This document shows positions 37,001-50,878 of a stretch of 64,000 nt of DNA, piece after piece. Under the pieces are notes generated by a model, which was not told where the DNA came from, did no database searches, and saw only the letters and a list, made by a program, of their open reading frames with translations. How positions within the stretch are numbered: the first letter of the stretch is position 1; each line of letters opens with the position of its first letter. Position numbers and translations under genes: made by a program. The DNA comes from Phycomyces blakesleeanus NRRL 1555(-) (Eukaryota; Mucoromycota; Mucoromycetes; Mucorales; Phycomycetaceae): assembly GCF_001638985.1 (NCBI RefSeq), contig NW_017265156.1, positions 124,001-188,000 of the forward strand, written 5' to 3'.

Positions 37001-38431
37001 AAGATACCCAATATGCGGTTAATGGATAAGATAGTGAAATACCTTTCTTGACAGTATAATACGGTTACTTACTTATATATCCCCACAATCTGTATTTTGA
37101 AGCAAAGAGCATTAATTCTAATAAGACTGTTTTGATCTCGAGAATACCAGTCCTTTTTAACAGACCCAGGTAATAAAAAGAAACGTACACTCTCAATTAA
37201 ACAAAAGGCTTAATTAAAGATTTATCCAAAGCATTTGCGTCGCAGGATTTTTGTTTTGCACTGTAATACACATAATCATTGTAATCTTAAAAAGAATCCA
37301 AAGCCCAAGTTAGCAGATGTAGACTGAAAGGAAGGCCGTCTGTATTAATACTGGATATATAGTGCTGATTAATAAAGGGCATAATATCCACAAGTTTTTC
37401 TGAGATTCGTAATTATATTATGCATACTTGCTATGCATGTAGCAAAGAATACTAAGCCAAATTATCTCCACTAGTGAATAATTTATATCTTGTTACATTA
37501 GACCATGATATCTAGAGTATGGGAAAACATGTCTTTCTTTTTTAAAACTCGGCTCGTCTCTAGGCTTTGTTAGAAACAGTAGTAAAAGTGCCGAAATTTC
37601 ATTTCGTTTTTTTCCCACGGGGTCATGCATTATTAAATATGGTACCCAGTACCATACTCTTGGGATGAAGAAAAAAGGAAGCTCAGCATGGCTTAAGAAC
37701 ATTATCAGCTTTTATATATTTATTTATATATTTATTTATTTATTTATTTATCGTACTTATATATTAACTTTAGGTTGTATAGAGCCATATACTATTGTAA
37801 TGCGTTTGCTAAATATATATCGTACTTTCTCCTAAATACAGCTACACCAAAGACTGTAAATTATCCTGGCTTATACATTCAACTTTTATATAGCAAAAAT
37901 ATTATATTCAAGTAAATTCATTTGCTTTTATATTGTATTTATGTATTCATGTACAGGGATTTTGGCTTGGCTGCACCAAAATATATCGCAGACGTTTTAT
38001 GGCGTTAATTGATGTTCAAGAAATGTTTGTGCAGTTTAGAATCTCAGTTTGTATTTGTGTTTGTGTTGTGTTGGGAGTGCTTAATGAAAGGAAAATCCTG
38101 TGTTTAACCTTTTTGCGGCAGGCACTCAAGAAGATGATCTTTGGTACCCCTGTTTACTTTCTCTGTGGTTATGTAAGGAAATATTGTGGGAAACTAAAAT
38201 AATGAGCGATGTACTAAATACAAAGGATTGTATTTTGCGTGGTTTCACCGATTCCTCCTGTTGAAATAGGCTGGAAGAAAATGCATGAAAAAAACACACA
38301 CGTACATACATAAATATATAAAGGCATACATATACATGCATTATATTGAGTTTTTATAAAAGATCAAAGTAAAGGCTACCAAATATACCAGCTTTCGTTT
38401 GTAAGAAAACCAAAGAAAAAAGAAAATACTA
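34050..38431. other. Gene-free region with a small inverted-repeat element
   Basis: Open frames at 34500, 35440, 36200, 37493 and 37933 are short, lack motifs and cannot be joined into a gene. A MITE-like element at 35731-35910 is annotated separately. CAGTGCTGGCCAAGAATTTC near 36099 resembles the tip of a Tc1-type inverted repeat, but no partner end was found. Confidence 0.45.
35731..35910. repeat. MITE-like element with GAGCATCTTCAGC ends
   Basis: The left end GAGCATCTTCAGC (35731-35743) is the inverted repeat of GCTGAAGATGCTC near the right end (about 35896-35908), followed on both inner sides by an ACTTTT/AAAAGT block. The interior contains two GGGATAAAAG units and an AAAATA-rich tract and no reading frame. 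It is about 180 bp, typical of a non-autonomous DNA transposon. A related sequence lies at about 54193-54440. Confidence 0.55.
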
Positions 38432-39556
38432 TTATACTCTAGGCTTAAAGCTATTGGCATACTCTTTGAAAAAATCTTCTACTGACCGAGAAGTATGTGA
38501 TCTGATCACTGCAGCATGTGGGACGCACACACTACTAGCAGTTTTGCTAATCCAGTCAAAATAGTCGATAAATTCTTGAATTAAACTTGCTAAAAAAAAT
38601 ACAGTCAATAAATCTTCTCTTGACCCATCTTTCTTACTCACCTGAAGGAGCGGCAAATGCTCTAGAGGCATAGTCGTAGCTTTCCAATGCAGAATGATAA
38701 GCCTGATTACGCTCCTGTTTTAACCTTGCGTCGAACCAGATGTCGTTACTCATAGTTTTGAGATAATGACTTATGTCCATAGCACGACTATTTCGGTAGG
38801 AAAGAGGTTTGTATCCAGTTGCTTCAGCCATAATATTTGCGATTTGTTGACCATTTAAAGAGTCCGGTCCTGACAGAATGTATATTTGGCCTCCGTAGTT
38901 TTCAGGAATATTAGATAGTAATGTGCTAGTATCCTTGTCTACAACCAATGATTCAACAACCTCACACACGTCTTTTATATCGATGGGACACATCTCTACT
39001 TCGGCTGATATTGGCAGAGGAAAGTAACGGAACCTTTCCACAAATGGAGCCCAGAGATGAAAATACTGTATTATCCAGTCCAACCTAAAAATAAAAAGAG
39101 AGGTGAGTCTCTTTCAAAGCTCATTATAATATAATAGGCTTCTTCTTACCTTAGAATAGTGAATTGGCAGGAGGCGTTAAACACTTCTTCTTCGATAAGG
39201 CCATAGTCACACAGCCCTTCGTGGGTCAAGGAAAGTGCTCCGATGTGTGAAATTAGAACAATAGACTTTACACCTGATTTTACAGCTGATTGGCATAGCT
39301 TTTTGCAGTTTTCGACTCGATTGGACTCATTTCCGACCGACAGCAAGAGACAGTCAATCTTTCGCATGGCTAAGGAAAGTTGGTTGGGATGTTGATAGTC
39401 AACCTGTCTAACATCAATACCCTTTTTCTCTAGATGAGTGCATTGTGTCTTGTCTTGGCAAAGGATACGGATATTTTTACGTAGAGGTTTGTGTTGGACT
39501 AGATGGGATACAATGCATTGGCCAATATATTGGTCAGCGTGTGATATGAGAAGCAT
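38432..39556 (-). CDS. NmrA-like NAD(P)-binding protein
   Basis: Three exons (39150-39556, 38642-39084, 38432-38589) join in frame to 335 residues. The fold is that of atypical short-chain dehydrogenases of the NmrA family: an N-terminal beta strand (MLLISHADQYIGQ), a second nucleotide-contact strand (IRILCQDKTQ) with VRQVDYQHPNQL, then SIVLISHIGAL, PIDIKDVCEVVESLVV and GQIYILSGPDSLNG. The C-terminus (SRSVEDFFKEYANSFKP) matches the usual family ending. The glycine-rich loop is degenerate (no G.xG.xG), so cofactor binding may be weakened or altered. Family members act as redox sensors or as reductases in the cytosol; no substrate can be proposed. The start is the first ATG of the frame. It diverges from the Nas2 gene with 531 bp between start codons. 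Confidence 0.8.
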
Positions 39557-39721
39557 ACTGGGAAGAGCGAGGATTAAAGACAAAGCTGGATAAGTGATCT
39601 CTCTTTTTATCTTGTTATCTTACTCACAAGTCAGTCAAGCGACACCCCCCTTTGCAGTTGTCTTATCCCTTCATTATGTCTCATGATTATTGTTTTTTAT
39701 TTTTATTTTTGGCTTTATGTT

Positions 39722-39752
<31 letters not shown>

Positions 39753-40087
39753 ATATAATCCTCAGCCTTGCCACATCTCAATCTCTCTTTCACCCTATTT
39801 TGCCTTAGTGTTTTTACACTTTTGATAACTTTCAAGACCCAAGATAAAACAGCTAATTAAATAGACCTCTTTATTTTAGTTTATTATAGTCAAAGAGACT
39901 TAGTTGATGAATATATTGAACATTACTTGTTCTTCTCTTCTCTCCTCTTCTCTTCCTTCCTCTTGATTTGAATTTAATTATAAGACGGATCTTTGACTTT
40001 AGAAATATATAAAGAAAAAATGCGGAAGTTAAAACCATCAACTCTTTAATCCACGTTATAAACCTTTGTTTATTGTTCACTAACATA
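39557..40087. promoter_or_regulatory. Divergent promoter region, NmrA-like / NAS2
   Basis: This 531-bp spacer separates the two start codons. It includes a TTTA/TATT tandem tract (about 39718-39750) and pyrimidine-rich segments before the NAS2 start. No specific operator was recognised. Confidence 0.5.
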
Positions 40088-40777
40088 ATGGGACTTCCAC
40101 TACCAACATTCAATCAAACAAATGACGAACTTGCAACTCTTGTCTCAGAGGCTCAAGAGCTGATAAAACAAAAGGATGCTCTTGAGAGAGATTTAAAAGA
40201 TCTTGGAGAAGAGCTAAACTTCCATGGCGTAGGTATGGACCAGCCTTTGATCGATGCTTCTGGTTTCCCTCGATCGGATGTGGATGTAGCTGCTGTACGA
40301 GTCTCTAGAAATCAGATGTACCGATTAAGAAACGATTACGGAACAGTCATGTTACAGATTGAGGAAGTCTTACACGCCATTCATGATGCAAAGCGCCAAC
40401 AAGATGCTTTGAATGCTTCCACTGCCTCGACAGAGACACCACCAAAAGTTACTTTAGCAAATACAACAGAAGATAATACATCGCAGTCAGGCACAACAAC
40501 AACTTTAATACCATTTGCAGTAGTAAACGCTGTAGCACCTGACTCTCCTGCCTATTCAGCAGGATTGCGCAGAGGTGACAAAATAATAGAATTTGGCTCA
40601 GTTAATGCCGAAAATCATGCTCGCTTACAGGCCTTGAACGAACTAGTACAGCAGAGTTTGGGGGTCTCTATTGCAGTAGTTGTATTGCGTGAGCAAGACC
40701 AGCTTAACTTAACCTTGGTTCCTCGCCAGGGATGGGGCGGAAGAGGCACTTTGGGATGTCACATTGTCCCTGTCTAA
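40088..40777 (+). CDS. NAS2: 26S proteasome assembly chaperone Nas2/PSMD9
   Basis: A single uninterrupted exon encodes 229 residues (human PSMD9 is 223). The N-terminal third is a helical coiled coil (ELATLVSEAQELIKQKDAL) with the family block LIDASGFPRSDVDVAAVR and RLRNDYGTVM. A PDZ domain follows at about residues 135-215 with FAVVNAVAPDSPAYSAGLRR, GDKIIEFGSVNAEN and a closing strand, then GWGGRGTLGCHI, the usual C-terminal signature. Nas2 binds the C-terminus of the Rpt5 ATPase through the PDZ domain and escorts base assembly of the 19S particle in the cytosol or nucleus. It is unusual here only in having no intron, among intron-rich neighbours. Its 3' end faces that of the dioxygenase gene 200 bp away. 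Confidence 0.93.
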   Translation: MGLPLPTFNQTNDELATLVSEAQELIKQKDALERDLKDLGEELNFHGVGMDQPLIDASGFPRSDVDVAAVRVSRNQMYRLRNDYGTVMLQIEEVLHAIHDAKRQQDALNASTASTETPPKVTLANTTEDNTSQSGTTTTLIPFAVVNAVAPDSPAYSAGLRRGDKIIEFGSVNAENHARLQALNELVQQSLGVSIAVVVLREQDQLNLTLVPRQGWGGRGTLGCHIVPV

Positions 40778-40977
40778 TAAGCATACGTGCCCAAATTTAG
40801 TACGCCAACAGCCAATGGCCAATAGCCAAACGCTAAACAGTGCAAACAAACAAACACACACACACACACTAATACAAATACAAATAAACAAGCAAACAAT
40901 AAACAAACCCCCAAAATATCTCAGCTTTATTGATAGTTCATGTTTATGTTTCTGTATATAATACATAAATCATATGA

Positions 40978-42232
40978 CTAAAAGCTACATTTGATAGCAA
41001 GTCCTACATATCCTGCTTTTTCTGTGTCGTAAAATGGCTTGAGTGAGTACTGAGGCATGAATACACGACGGAATAATGCACTTGCATTGCCTGTACTCTT
41101 ATGTAATAATCGATTGGACATAAACACAATACTCCCTGCAGGTAAGTCAAGGGAAACTCCATTTCCTTTTCCAGAACCATTATCCTTTATATCACCCAAC
41201 AAAAGAGAGCCATTTTTCTATATAATATAGCACAATCATTTAGTAGAATGTTTCTTCTTTTTTAGTTGGGTTTTCATACACAGTTGACTGGATCCAAGGC
41301 AGTCCAGCAAGCTACACTGGACTCATTTTGTAATGAAGGATCAAGATAATCCGAATCCTTAAAATAGATAAACGTTTCTTTTATAATCAATATATATATA
41401 TATATATTGGAAATAACAAAAAACAAAAACATAGTAGTCTGTGTGCATTACATTACCCTGTGCCATGCAAATTGAGAATAAGAGGCTGTTTGAGGTGGTT
41501 TGATGATATATTGTTCATTCAACTAAAACGTGTGACGTATAACAAGCATAAGAAATTATGTCTTTGCATATGCTTTCTATACAGGCGACTCACTAAATAT
41601 ACTGTCTTTGGATTATCAGGGCATATCAATTCTGCAGCTAAGCGAGCGATTGTTTCGAGTACAATAGTTGCTGGCGAGGTTTCGTCATTTGTTTCAAGAA
41701 TGGCATTTCGTCTTTTTCTATATTCAGCTGAATGGATCTTGTAATCTAATGTCGATGGTGGATCAAGGTATCCACATGTCAAGGGTTCTACATATTTTAT
41801 TATTATTTTAGGATTTCATGAATATTAAGTTGTAAAAATTAGTTACTATTTATTTATTTATCTTTTTTTTTTTACCAATGATGCAACCAAGATCATGTAC
41901 AAGATCTACTTGTTCTGTGATGAGATGATTTGTAAGAATGTCTGCTTCCTCATGGAGTGCATTCAGCTGGCTACGTGTGAGTCCTGGTTTTAAATGAGCA
42001 AAAAGAAAAATGAAACAGGGTTTAGTTGGGTTACCCCGAGTAAGGACTACATATCCATGCAATTGATAATGATCAATATCTTCTTGGGTCACACTAGAGG
42101 TAATGTAGATTTATTAAGAAAAATTGATGATAAGTATTCTTTATTGTTTTTGGCAGTAAAAGTTAAAGATGACTTTGCTTACTGTATACTAGATTTACTA
42201 GAACAAATAGAATATCCAAGTTCATTATCCAT
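40978..42232 (-). CDS. Phytanoyl-CoA dioxygenase family protein
   Basis: Seven exons (42183-42232, 42035-42093, 41876-41983, 41594-41787, 41457-41522, 41280-41357, 40978-41217) join in frame to 264 residues. The start region gives VTQEDIDHYQLHGYVVL, the usual first strand. QYIIKPPQTASYSQFAWHR followed by DSDYLD supplies the His-x-Asp iron ligands (HRD), ACWTALDPVN is the conserved strand after them, and LDLPAGSIVFMSNRLLHKST supplies the distal His, with an Arg pair (FRR) after it for 2-oxoglutarate. The Fe(II)/2-oxoglutarate oxygenase centre therefore looks complete. Substrates in this family range from phytanoyl-CoA to small metabolites, and no peroxisomal C-terminal SKL is present (it ends KCSF), so its role is open. 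Intron 2 is 51 nt, stop-free and a multiple of three, so its retention would add 17 residues. Confidence 0.85.
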
Positions 42233-42926
42233 TTATAGTTCTTTTAATTAAAGGACGGAATAAAACCAATAAAATAAAATTAAATAAAATTGACAGGGAG
42301 CCCTTTACACGTTTTTATATATATAATTTATTTTTCAAGCCAAATTAAGATGTAACCAAAAGTTAAAAGAGAAAATTCAAACAAGCATATAGAAGCATAT
42401 TACGTTGCAATCAGTAGCATTTACTGATTGATTCTTTACTCCCCTTTGTAAAGACCATTCTAATAGCATTTTTAATAGTGTAATTTAATAGATCTCTGCA
42501 CAGCATAAATATACGATATTGTGTAATTCAAGCAAAGCCTTTTAATCACTAAAATGTATATTTAAAGACGACAATATTAGCGCATTATTGAAGAACTGAG
42601 ATAAACCGTTTAAAAATTGTCATCTATAGTGATGAATCTATGGTGTATTTTCTTTTAAATCAGAAATTTTGGATTTTGGGCCAATTTTTTAATTTAAAAT
42701 ACCGATATATGAAAATGACATTAAATGTCCGCCAGCTTTAAAAAAAATCTCAAACATTGAACTTTATGCAGTCACAAATTCATATATTCACGACAAAAGA
42801 TTGTTTAAACACCGCATAATACATAGTATTACTATATTAGGGGATCGATTCTCGTAGTCTGCCATAAGAAATGAATAATCTAGGGCCAATATTTCTCTTT
42901 CTCTGCTATTAAATTCGAACACCGCG

Positions 42927-43129
42927 TTTTTTCAAGACCTAAAAAGTGTTGTCGGAAATGTGAAAACTGAATATGTTTTACATTTACTTTGTTNNNNNNN
43001 NNNNNNNNNNNNNNNNNNNNNNNNNNNNNNNNNNNNNNNNNNNNNNNNNNNNNNNNNNNNNNNNNNNNNNNNNNNNNNNNNNNNNNNNNNNNNCACATTT
43101 CCGACAACACTTTTTAGGTCTTGAAAAAA
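42927..43129. repeat. 36-bp inverted repeat around an unsequenced gap
   Basis: The left arm 42927-42962 and right arm 43094-43129 are perfect inverted copies of 36 bp; the arm includes AAAAAGTGTTGTCGGAAATG. The right arm starts at the very base after the N run and the left arm ends 31 bp before it. They could be terminal repeats of an element whose interior failed to assemble, or a hairpin that stopped assembly. Confidence 0.75.
42994..43093. other. Assembly gap (100 N)
   Basis: Exactly one hundred undetermined bases, a conventional placeholder length, so the true distance is unknown. Confidence 0.99.
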
Positions 43130-44501
43130 ACGATCAGAGTCCAATTATTTTTCCAGTGTATAAGAAAAATACACCATATCGTTATAATCTTACAAGAATA
43201 AGGCATGTAATCCATGTCAGGCGCTGACTTGATGAGTAGTACAACCTTGACTAATTTACCCTAAAGGTGTAAAATAATGAAGCTTAAGACCCTACTCTTA
43301 TCGCTAAAAACGAAAATAAGCAAAAATTGAACAAGACAAATTCTAGCATCCTGACATTATTTCTGTTAAAAAAGAAGAAGAATAATAATCTATCAAGAAC
43401 CGATTGAATGGGAAAGCTAATATAGTATATTTAGTTGAATATATTTTTGGGAATCATTGATTGCATAACTTTGGAATGTGACGTGAAAAGAGTCGACCAG
43501 TGCAAGCCAAAAATTCCCAGACTTCAAAGAACGGAAAAGGCTATCCCTACCCCCAAGTTCTATGTTACCACAATTGCCTTCATGAGTAATCAGGGATAAA
43601 TAGTTTCATCTTAACCTCATTTACTATTACGCACATTGAAAAAGAAAACTTTGTATAAATTAAAGAGAAAAAAAAGTATAGATTATATAGCATCTACATT
43701 AAAAGATCAAGCATAATTTATCTCAATCGCGCATTTTTAGCTTTTTTTATAATGATTTTAAATAACATTAGAATCATACAGGTAACAGAAAATGCTTGGT
43801 TCATAATCCCAATGAAAACTTTTTTTGGATGTAATAAAGGGAGGAAAACAAATAAAATGAAGAACAATATAATTGGTCTTTACACAATTGGAATGCTTGT
43901 TGCTTGTATTAATGCATTGAAATTCACAATTAAATATGCTCCAATATAATGTAAAAATGACTGGATCTATCGTTGACAAGAAATTTTCTAAATTTCCAAA
44001 TCTACCAATCATCAGAGAAGAATGAGACATTGCTTTTTAGCTCATGAGGCTCAAACTTTAGTGGATAGGATGAATGCAATCAAGAAAGATTTTTTGGTGT
44101 AAAAAAAAAACTATTAATTCCTTGCACCGAATAGAACATACGCCACTGTATTAGTTTAAACAAGAATGATATATATTTTTCTAGTGTACATATGCATAAA
44201 GGTTACATTTTGCAAAAACAAAAAAAAAATAACTATTAACTCTGAAAAAGTTATATATAAAAAAGGCTTGCTTTGGGAATACTAAATAGATATTTGTATC
44301 AGGTCGATGTATACTACATCATGAGCAATACATAATTAAACCGGAAAAAGAGACTTCTTGTTATAGAATACACCGAATGCTTAAATGATTTATATATTTT
44401 GGGTAGTGATTCTCATAATACAAGGAAGAAAAAATAGAAATAATGTAAGATGGTTAAGATGGAGAAATGAGTTCTGTTACTTTTATATATATTTAGAATA
44501 T

Positions 44502-47357
<2,856 letters not shown>

Positions 47358-47916
47358 TTGTGAAGGAATAGAAAGAACAAGACCAGAAAATCTGCTTTTA
47401 GATCCTTCTTATCAAAAGAACAAGAGAAGAGAAAGAAGAGGGATTATGGACAAGGCAGACCTACTAGCTGGGTATAAAAAAAAGATCTTGGTTGTCTGGG
47501 GATGGATAAGTTCTCAAATGGGAACTTGACTCATACTCAATCACACACTAAAATAATCAATGCCCGCTTGACAGCTTTTTCTATTTTTTATTTTTATTTT
47601 ATTTTATATGGTTTATGATTGTGTGAGTAGAAGGTATTAATGAATAATGTAAACAAAAGTCACGAATTGGATATGCTATATGCCAACCAAAAAGACAGCC
47701 TAATCGGCGCTTAGTGTATAAGTTTTGCTTTTGTTTTGGTGTGGTTTGGTTTGACTGGCCCACACAATATGAACCCAAGATTTGGCCTAGACAAAACTCT
47801 ATTGGAATCCCGATAAAATGGCGCTTTGTATAAAACCCACCCTGGAATTGCCTTTTTTTTAGAACTTTCTTTATTTTGTTTGAAATCAATTTTCGTTTTC
47901 ACACAAACAATAAGAA
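47358..47916. promoter_or_regulatory. Shared divergent promoter of ARG5,6 and ARG1
   Basis: This 559-bp spacer separates the start codons of two arginine-pathway genes. It holds one perfect Gcn4/CPC1 heptamer, a TTTTATTTTATTTTA tract (about 47590-47610) and pyrimidine-rich DNA before ARG1. Joint control of both genes is inferred from the arrangement. Confidence 0.6.
47527..47533. promoter_or_regulatory. Consensus Gcn4/CPC1 binding site TGACTCA
   Basis: TGACTCA is the optimal bZIP site of the general amino acid control activators Gcn4 (yeast) and CPC1/CpcA (filamentous fungi). It lies 170 bp before the ARG5,6 start and 384 bp before the ARG1 start. Both genes are classic targets of that regulon in other fungi. 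Confidence 0.65.
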
Positions 47917-49351
47917 ATGGCTGGCTCCAAAGGAAAGGTTCTTCTCGCATACTCCGGAGGTCTTGATACCTCCTGCATTTTGGCTTGGTTGATCGAGCAG
48001 GGTTACGAGACCCTTGCTTACATTGCCGATGTTGGTCAGGAAGAAGACTTCGAGACCATCCGCGCCAAGGCTCTTGCTGTCGGTGCCAGCAAGGTTTTCG
48101 TTGAAGTAAGTCTTGGTTATGGCTTAATAAAATCAATAGATACTCATTCAGTGTTTCAAACAGGATCTTAAGAAGGAATTCGTTGAGGAATTGATCTTCC
48201 CTGCCATCCAGGCCAACGCCATCTACGAGTCCGTCTACCTTCTCGGTACCTCCCTCGCTCGTCCCGTCATTGCTCGCAGACAGATCGAGATTGCTACCCG
48301 TGAGGGCTGCAAGTACGTTTCCCACGGCTGCACCGGAAAGGGTAACGATCAGGTTCGTTTCGAACTTGCCTACTACGCCTTGAACCACGACATCGAGGTC
48401 ATTGCTCCCTGGAGATTGCCTGGTAAGTTTCTGGATAATGTAGATAGATCTGATTAATTATTATGCTTTACTAATATTTTTTATATAGTCTTCTTCAACC
48501 GCTTCCAGGGTAGACCTGATCTCCTTGCCTTCGCTGCTGACAAGGGTATTCCCGTTGTCCAGACCGCTGCCAAGCCTTGGTCTACTGATGAGAACTTGTT
48601 CCACATCTCTTACGAGGCCGGTATCCTTGAGGACCCCAATGTCACTCCTCCCAAGGACATGTGGAAGCTCACCGTTGACCCCGAAGATGCTCCCAACAAG
48701 CCCGAGCGCATTACCATCACCTTCGACAAGGGTATTCCCGTCAAGGTTGTGAACAACGATGACAAGACCGTTGTCACTGAGCCCGTCGCTCTCTTCACCT
48801 ACCTCAACACTGTCGCCAGACGTAACGGTGTCGGTCGTATCGATATTGTCGAGTCCCGTTTTATTGGTGTCAAGTCCAGAGGGTAATTTATTTAAATTGA
48901 GACTGCATAGTAGTAAGAAGAAGAAAAGGGCTAAAAAATCAAGTATTATAGTTGTTACGAGACTCCCGGTGGAACCATTTTGCGTACTGCCCACAAGGAT
49001 CTCGAGGGTTTGACTCTCGACGGTCAGCTGCGTGCTCTCCGTGACCAGAGCATCACCATCCCCTACTCTCGCTGTCTCTACAACGGTCAGTACTTCTCCC
49101 CCGAGTGTGAGTTCTTGAACAAGTCCATCCCCTTGACTCAGGTCAACGTGACTGGTGATGTCAAGCTCAAGCTTTACAAGGGTAACACTATCATTGAGGG
49201 TCGCGTTGCTCGTGGTCCTGGTTCCAAGCTCTACAACATCCGTGAGTCCTCCATGGACGAACAGGGTGGTTACAACCCAGAGGATGCCGATGGTTTCATC
49301 AAGGTTCACTCTATCCGCCTTAAGAAGTGGACCCCCACCGAGCAGTTCTAA
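47917..49351 (+). CDS. ARG1: Argininosuccinate synthase
   Basis: Four exons (47917-48105, 48164-48422, 48489-48882, 48952-49351) join in frame to 413 residues, the normal length (about 412-420). The ATP-pyrophosphatase loop [18 protein letters not shown] is at residues 8-25. [39 protein letters not shown] and [13 protein letters not shown] follow; in the last, Cys replaces the Val usual in the GVYETPGGT block. The enzyme joins citrulline and aspartate with ATP hydrolysis to AMP in the cytosol and forms a tetramer. Exons are rich in C- and G-ending codons, which suggests high expression. The stop is followed by AT-rich DNA with AAATAAAC near 49420. Confidence 0.97.
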
Positions 49352-50878
49352 ATAATGCCTCATTCAATACTCGCATCTCATCATTCCACCTTTCAATCTT
49401 TCTATAAGCCTCTCTGTAATCAAAATAAACATATAAAAAAAAAGCCTCTGGTTTTTTTGTGTACAAGCTAAGAATTAGAATTCGGTTACACCCAAGAAGT
49501 AATAGTGCTTTCTTCCGTTACGCGAAAATGAATGAATTTAAATATACAAAATCAAATCGAAATTTTGACAATCTGTCTATATGTATTTAAATTGTATATA
49601 TATATATAAAGCATATTTTGTACACTTTGTTCAAGTGATATCTATTTATTTCTTTAAATTCATTGCAGAAAGTTCGCATTGAGAACAATAAATAGTACTG
49701 TCCCTTTCTGCTTGAAGCTTTTCTAGTAACATTGAATTTTTGATCCGTTTACCTCATTCCACCCCACCCGCAGCTAAATACACATTAAAGATAAGAGATA
49801 AAAAACACACATATATATATATTTGTTTCTTGGCTTTTCAGTTAGGCAACCCCGAATTTATCCGGTCAGACCCGAACCGGTTACTAGGATTTTGTATCTT
49901 TAGTATGTCTTTAAGATTGGTGTCCCAGTTTCTTTTTTATGTTCCCACAAAATTTCTTATTAGGTAAACATACAGCAAACACGTCTTTAATGCAAGAAAA
50001 AAACAGTACTTCCCTTTGATCCGTACCTATTTACACAGGGTCCATAAAAGATAAGATAACATGAAAGCTGGTTTTATTCTTACGGTTGAAAGAACTTTTC
50101 CCGCTTCGACAATGTCCGCTGTGTTTTTACAGGTTACCACCGATAAGACGCAGTTTGATTTCCTTCTTTCTTAAAGGCTTGGAAGCTTCTAGGTTAGATA
50201 GCCGAATTCGAATAAAAGGTTCATCCATTTAGGCTTTATTTTTCAATATTTTGCGATGATTGAATGACATTGATAATGAATATATATATATATATATTAT
50301 GTAAATAATAACTACAGCTATTAAGACAAAAGCTACTTTGAAGAAAGACTTTGTTATGTGATCCCAGCCAATTCCCCACGGGCAAATTTTAAACAGTTCA
50401 ATCATTGCATGTTCTGTTAATCTTAAAATTGCTTTTTGTTTGTTTAATATTTCTGTAAGCTTACTCAACTATACATAATAAGAATCAAATTTTTTTAAAG
50501 AGGTTTTTATGCATGGCTTTCGGGTCTCGGATTTCTTGTGGAGTCTAATGTTATAGGATCAAGTTTTGTGTGGTAGCTATGTTTTCTTTCTTTATATCCA
50601 GCAGTAAAAAGATGCTCTTAGGGCTGAAGATCAAACAAGTGGATCCCGAATATTATGCGGGGAGAATATATAAATTGTGATCAATAGGATAAAGCTATTT
50701 ATATTAATGTAGATACGGGAAGAGTATGATTATATATTAATATTCAAAATATTCAAATTCCTGTAGAATTTATATATCACGAAGCCTGGATCAATCCTAT
50801 GATAGCCTCCCTGATCACCTTGATGATTCTTTTTAGAAAAATTAGACAAAAACCAAATAATAATCATAATAGTATATT
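49352..50878. other. Intergenic, no gene seen
   Basis: This is the convergent space between ARG1 and the second permease. Frames at 49740-49967 and 50229-50468 lack motifs. Confidence 0.55.

Larger units (their letters stand above)
42233..44501. other. Intergenic with transposon debris and assembly gap
   Basis: A plus-strand piece at about 42610-42660 reads KIVIYSDESMVYFLLNQKFW, the first-Asp region of a Tc1/IS630-type transposase, in a broken frame. The gap and its inverted repeat are listed separately. Other frames (43752-44030) are short and unrecognised. The last 400 bp before the ARG5,6 stop are AT-rich. Confidence 0.5.

Noticed and set aside
42880..43227. Open frames running through the N gap
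   Set aside because: Undetermined bases cannot support a reading frame, and the similar peptides on both sides come from the inverted repeat.
47711..49363. Long minus-strand open frames (225 and 300 residues) opposite ARG1
   Set aside because: They mirror the codon-biased exons of argininosuccinate synthase, cross its introns, and encode no recognisable domain.
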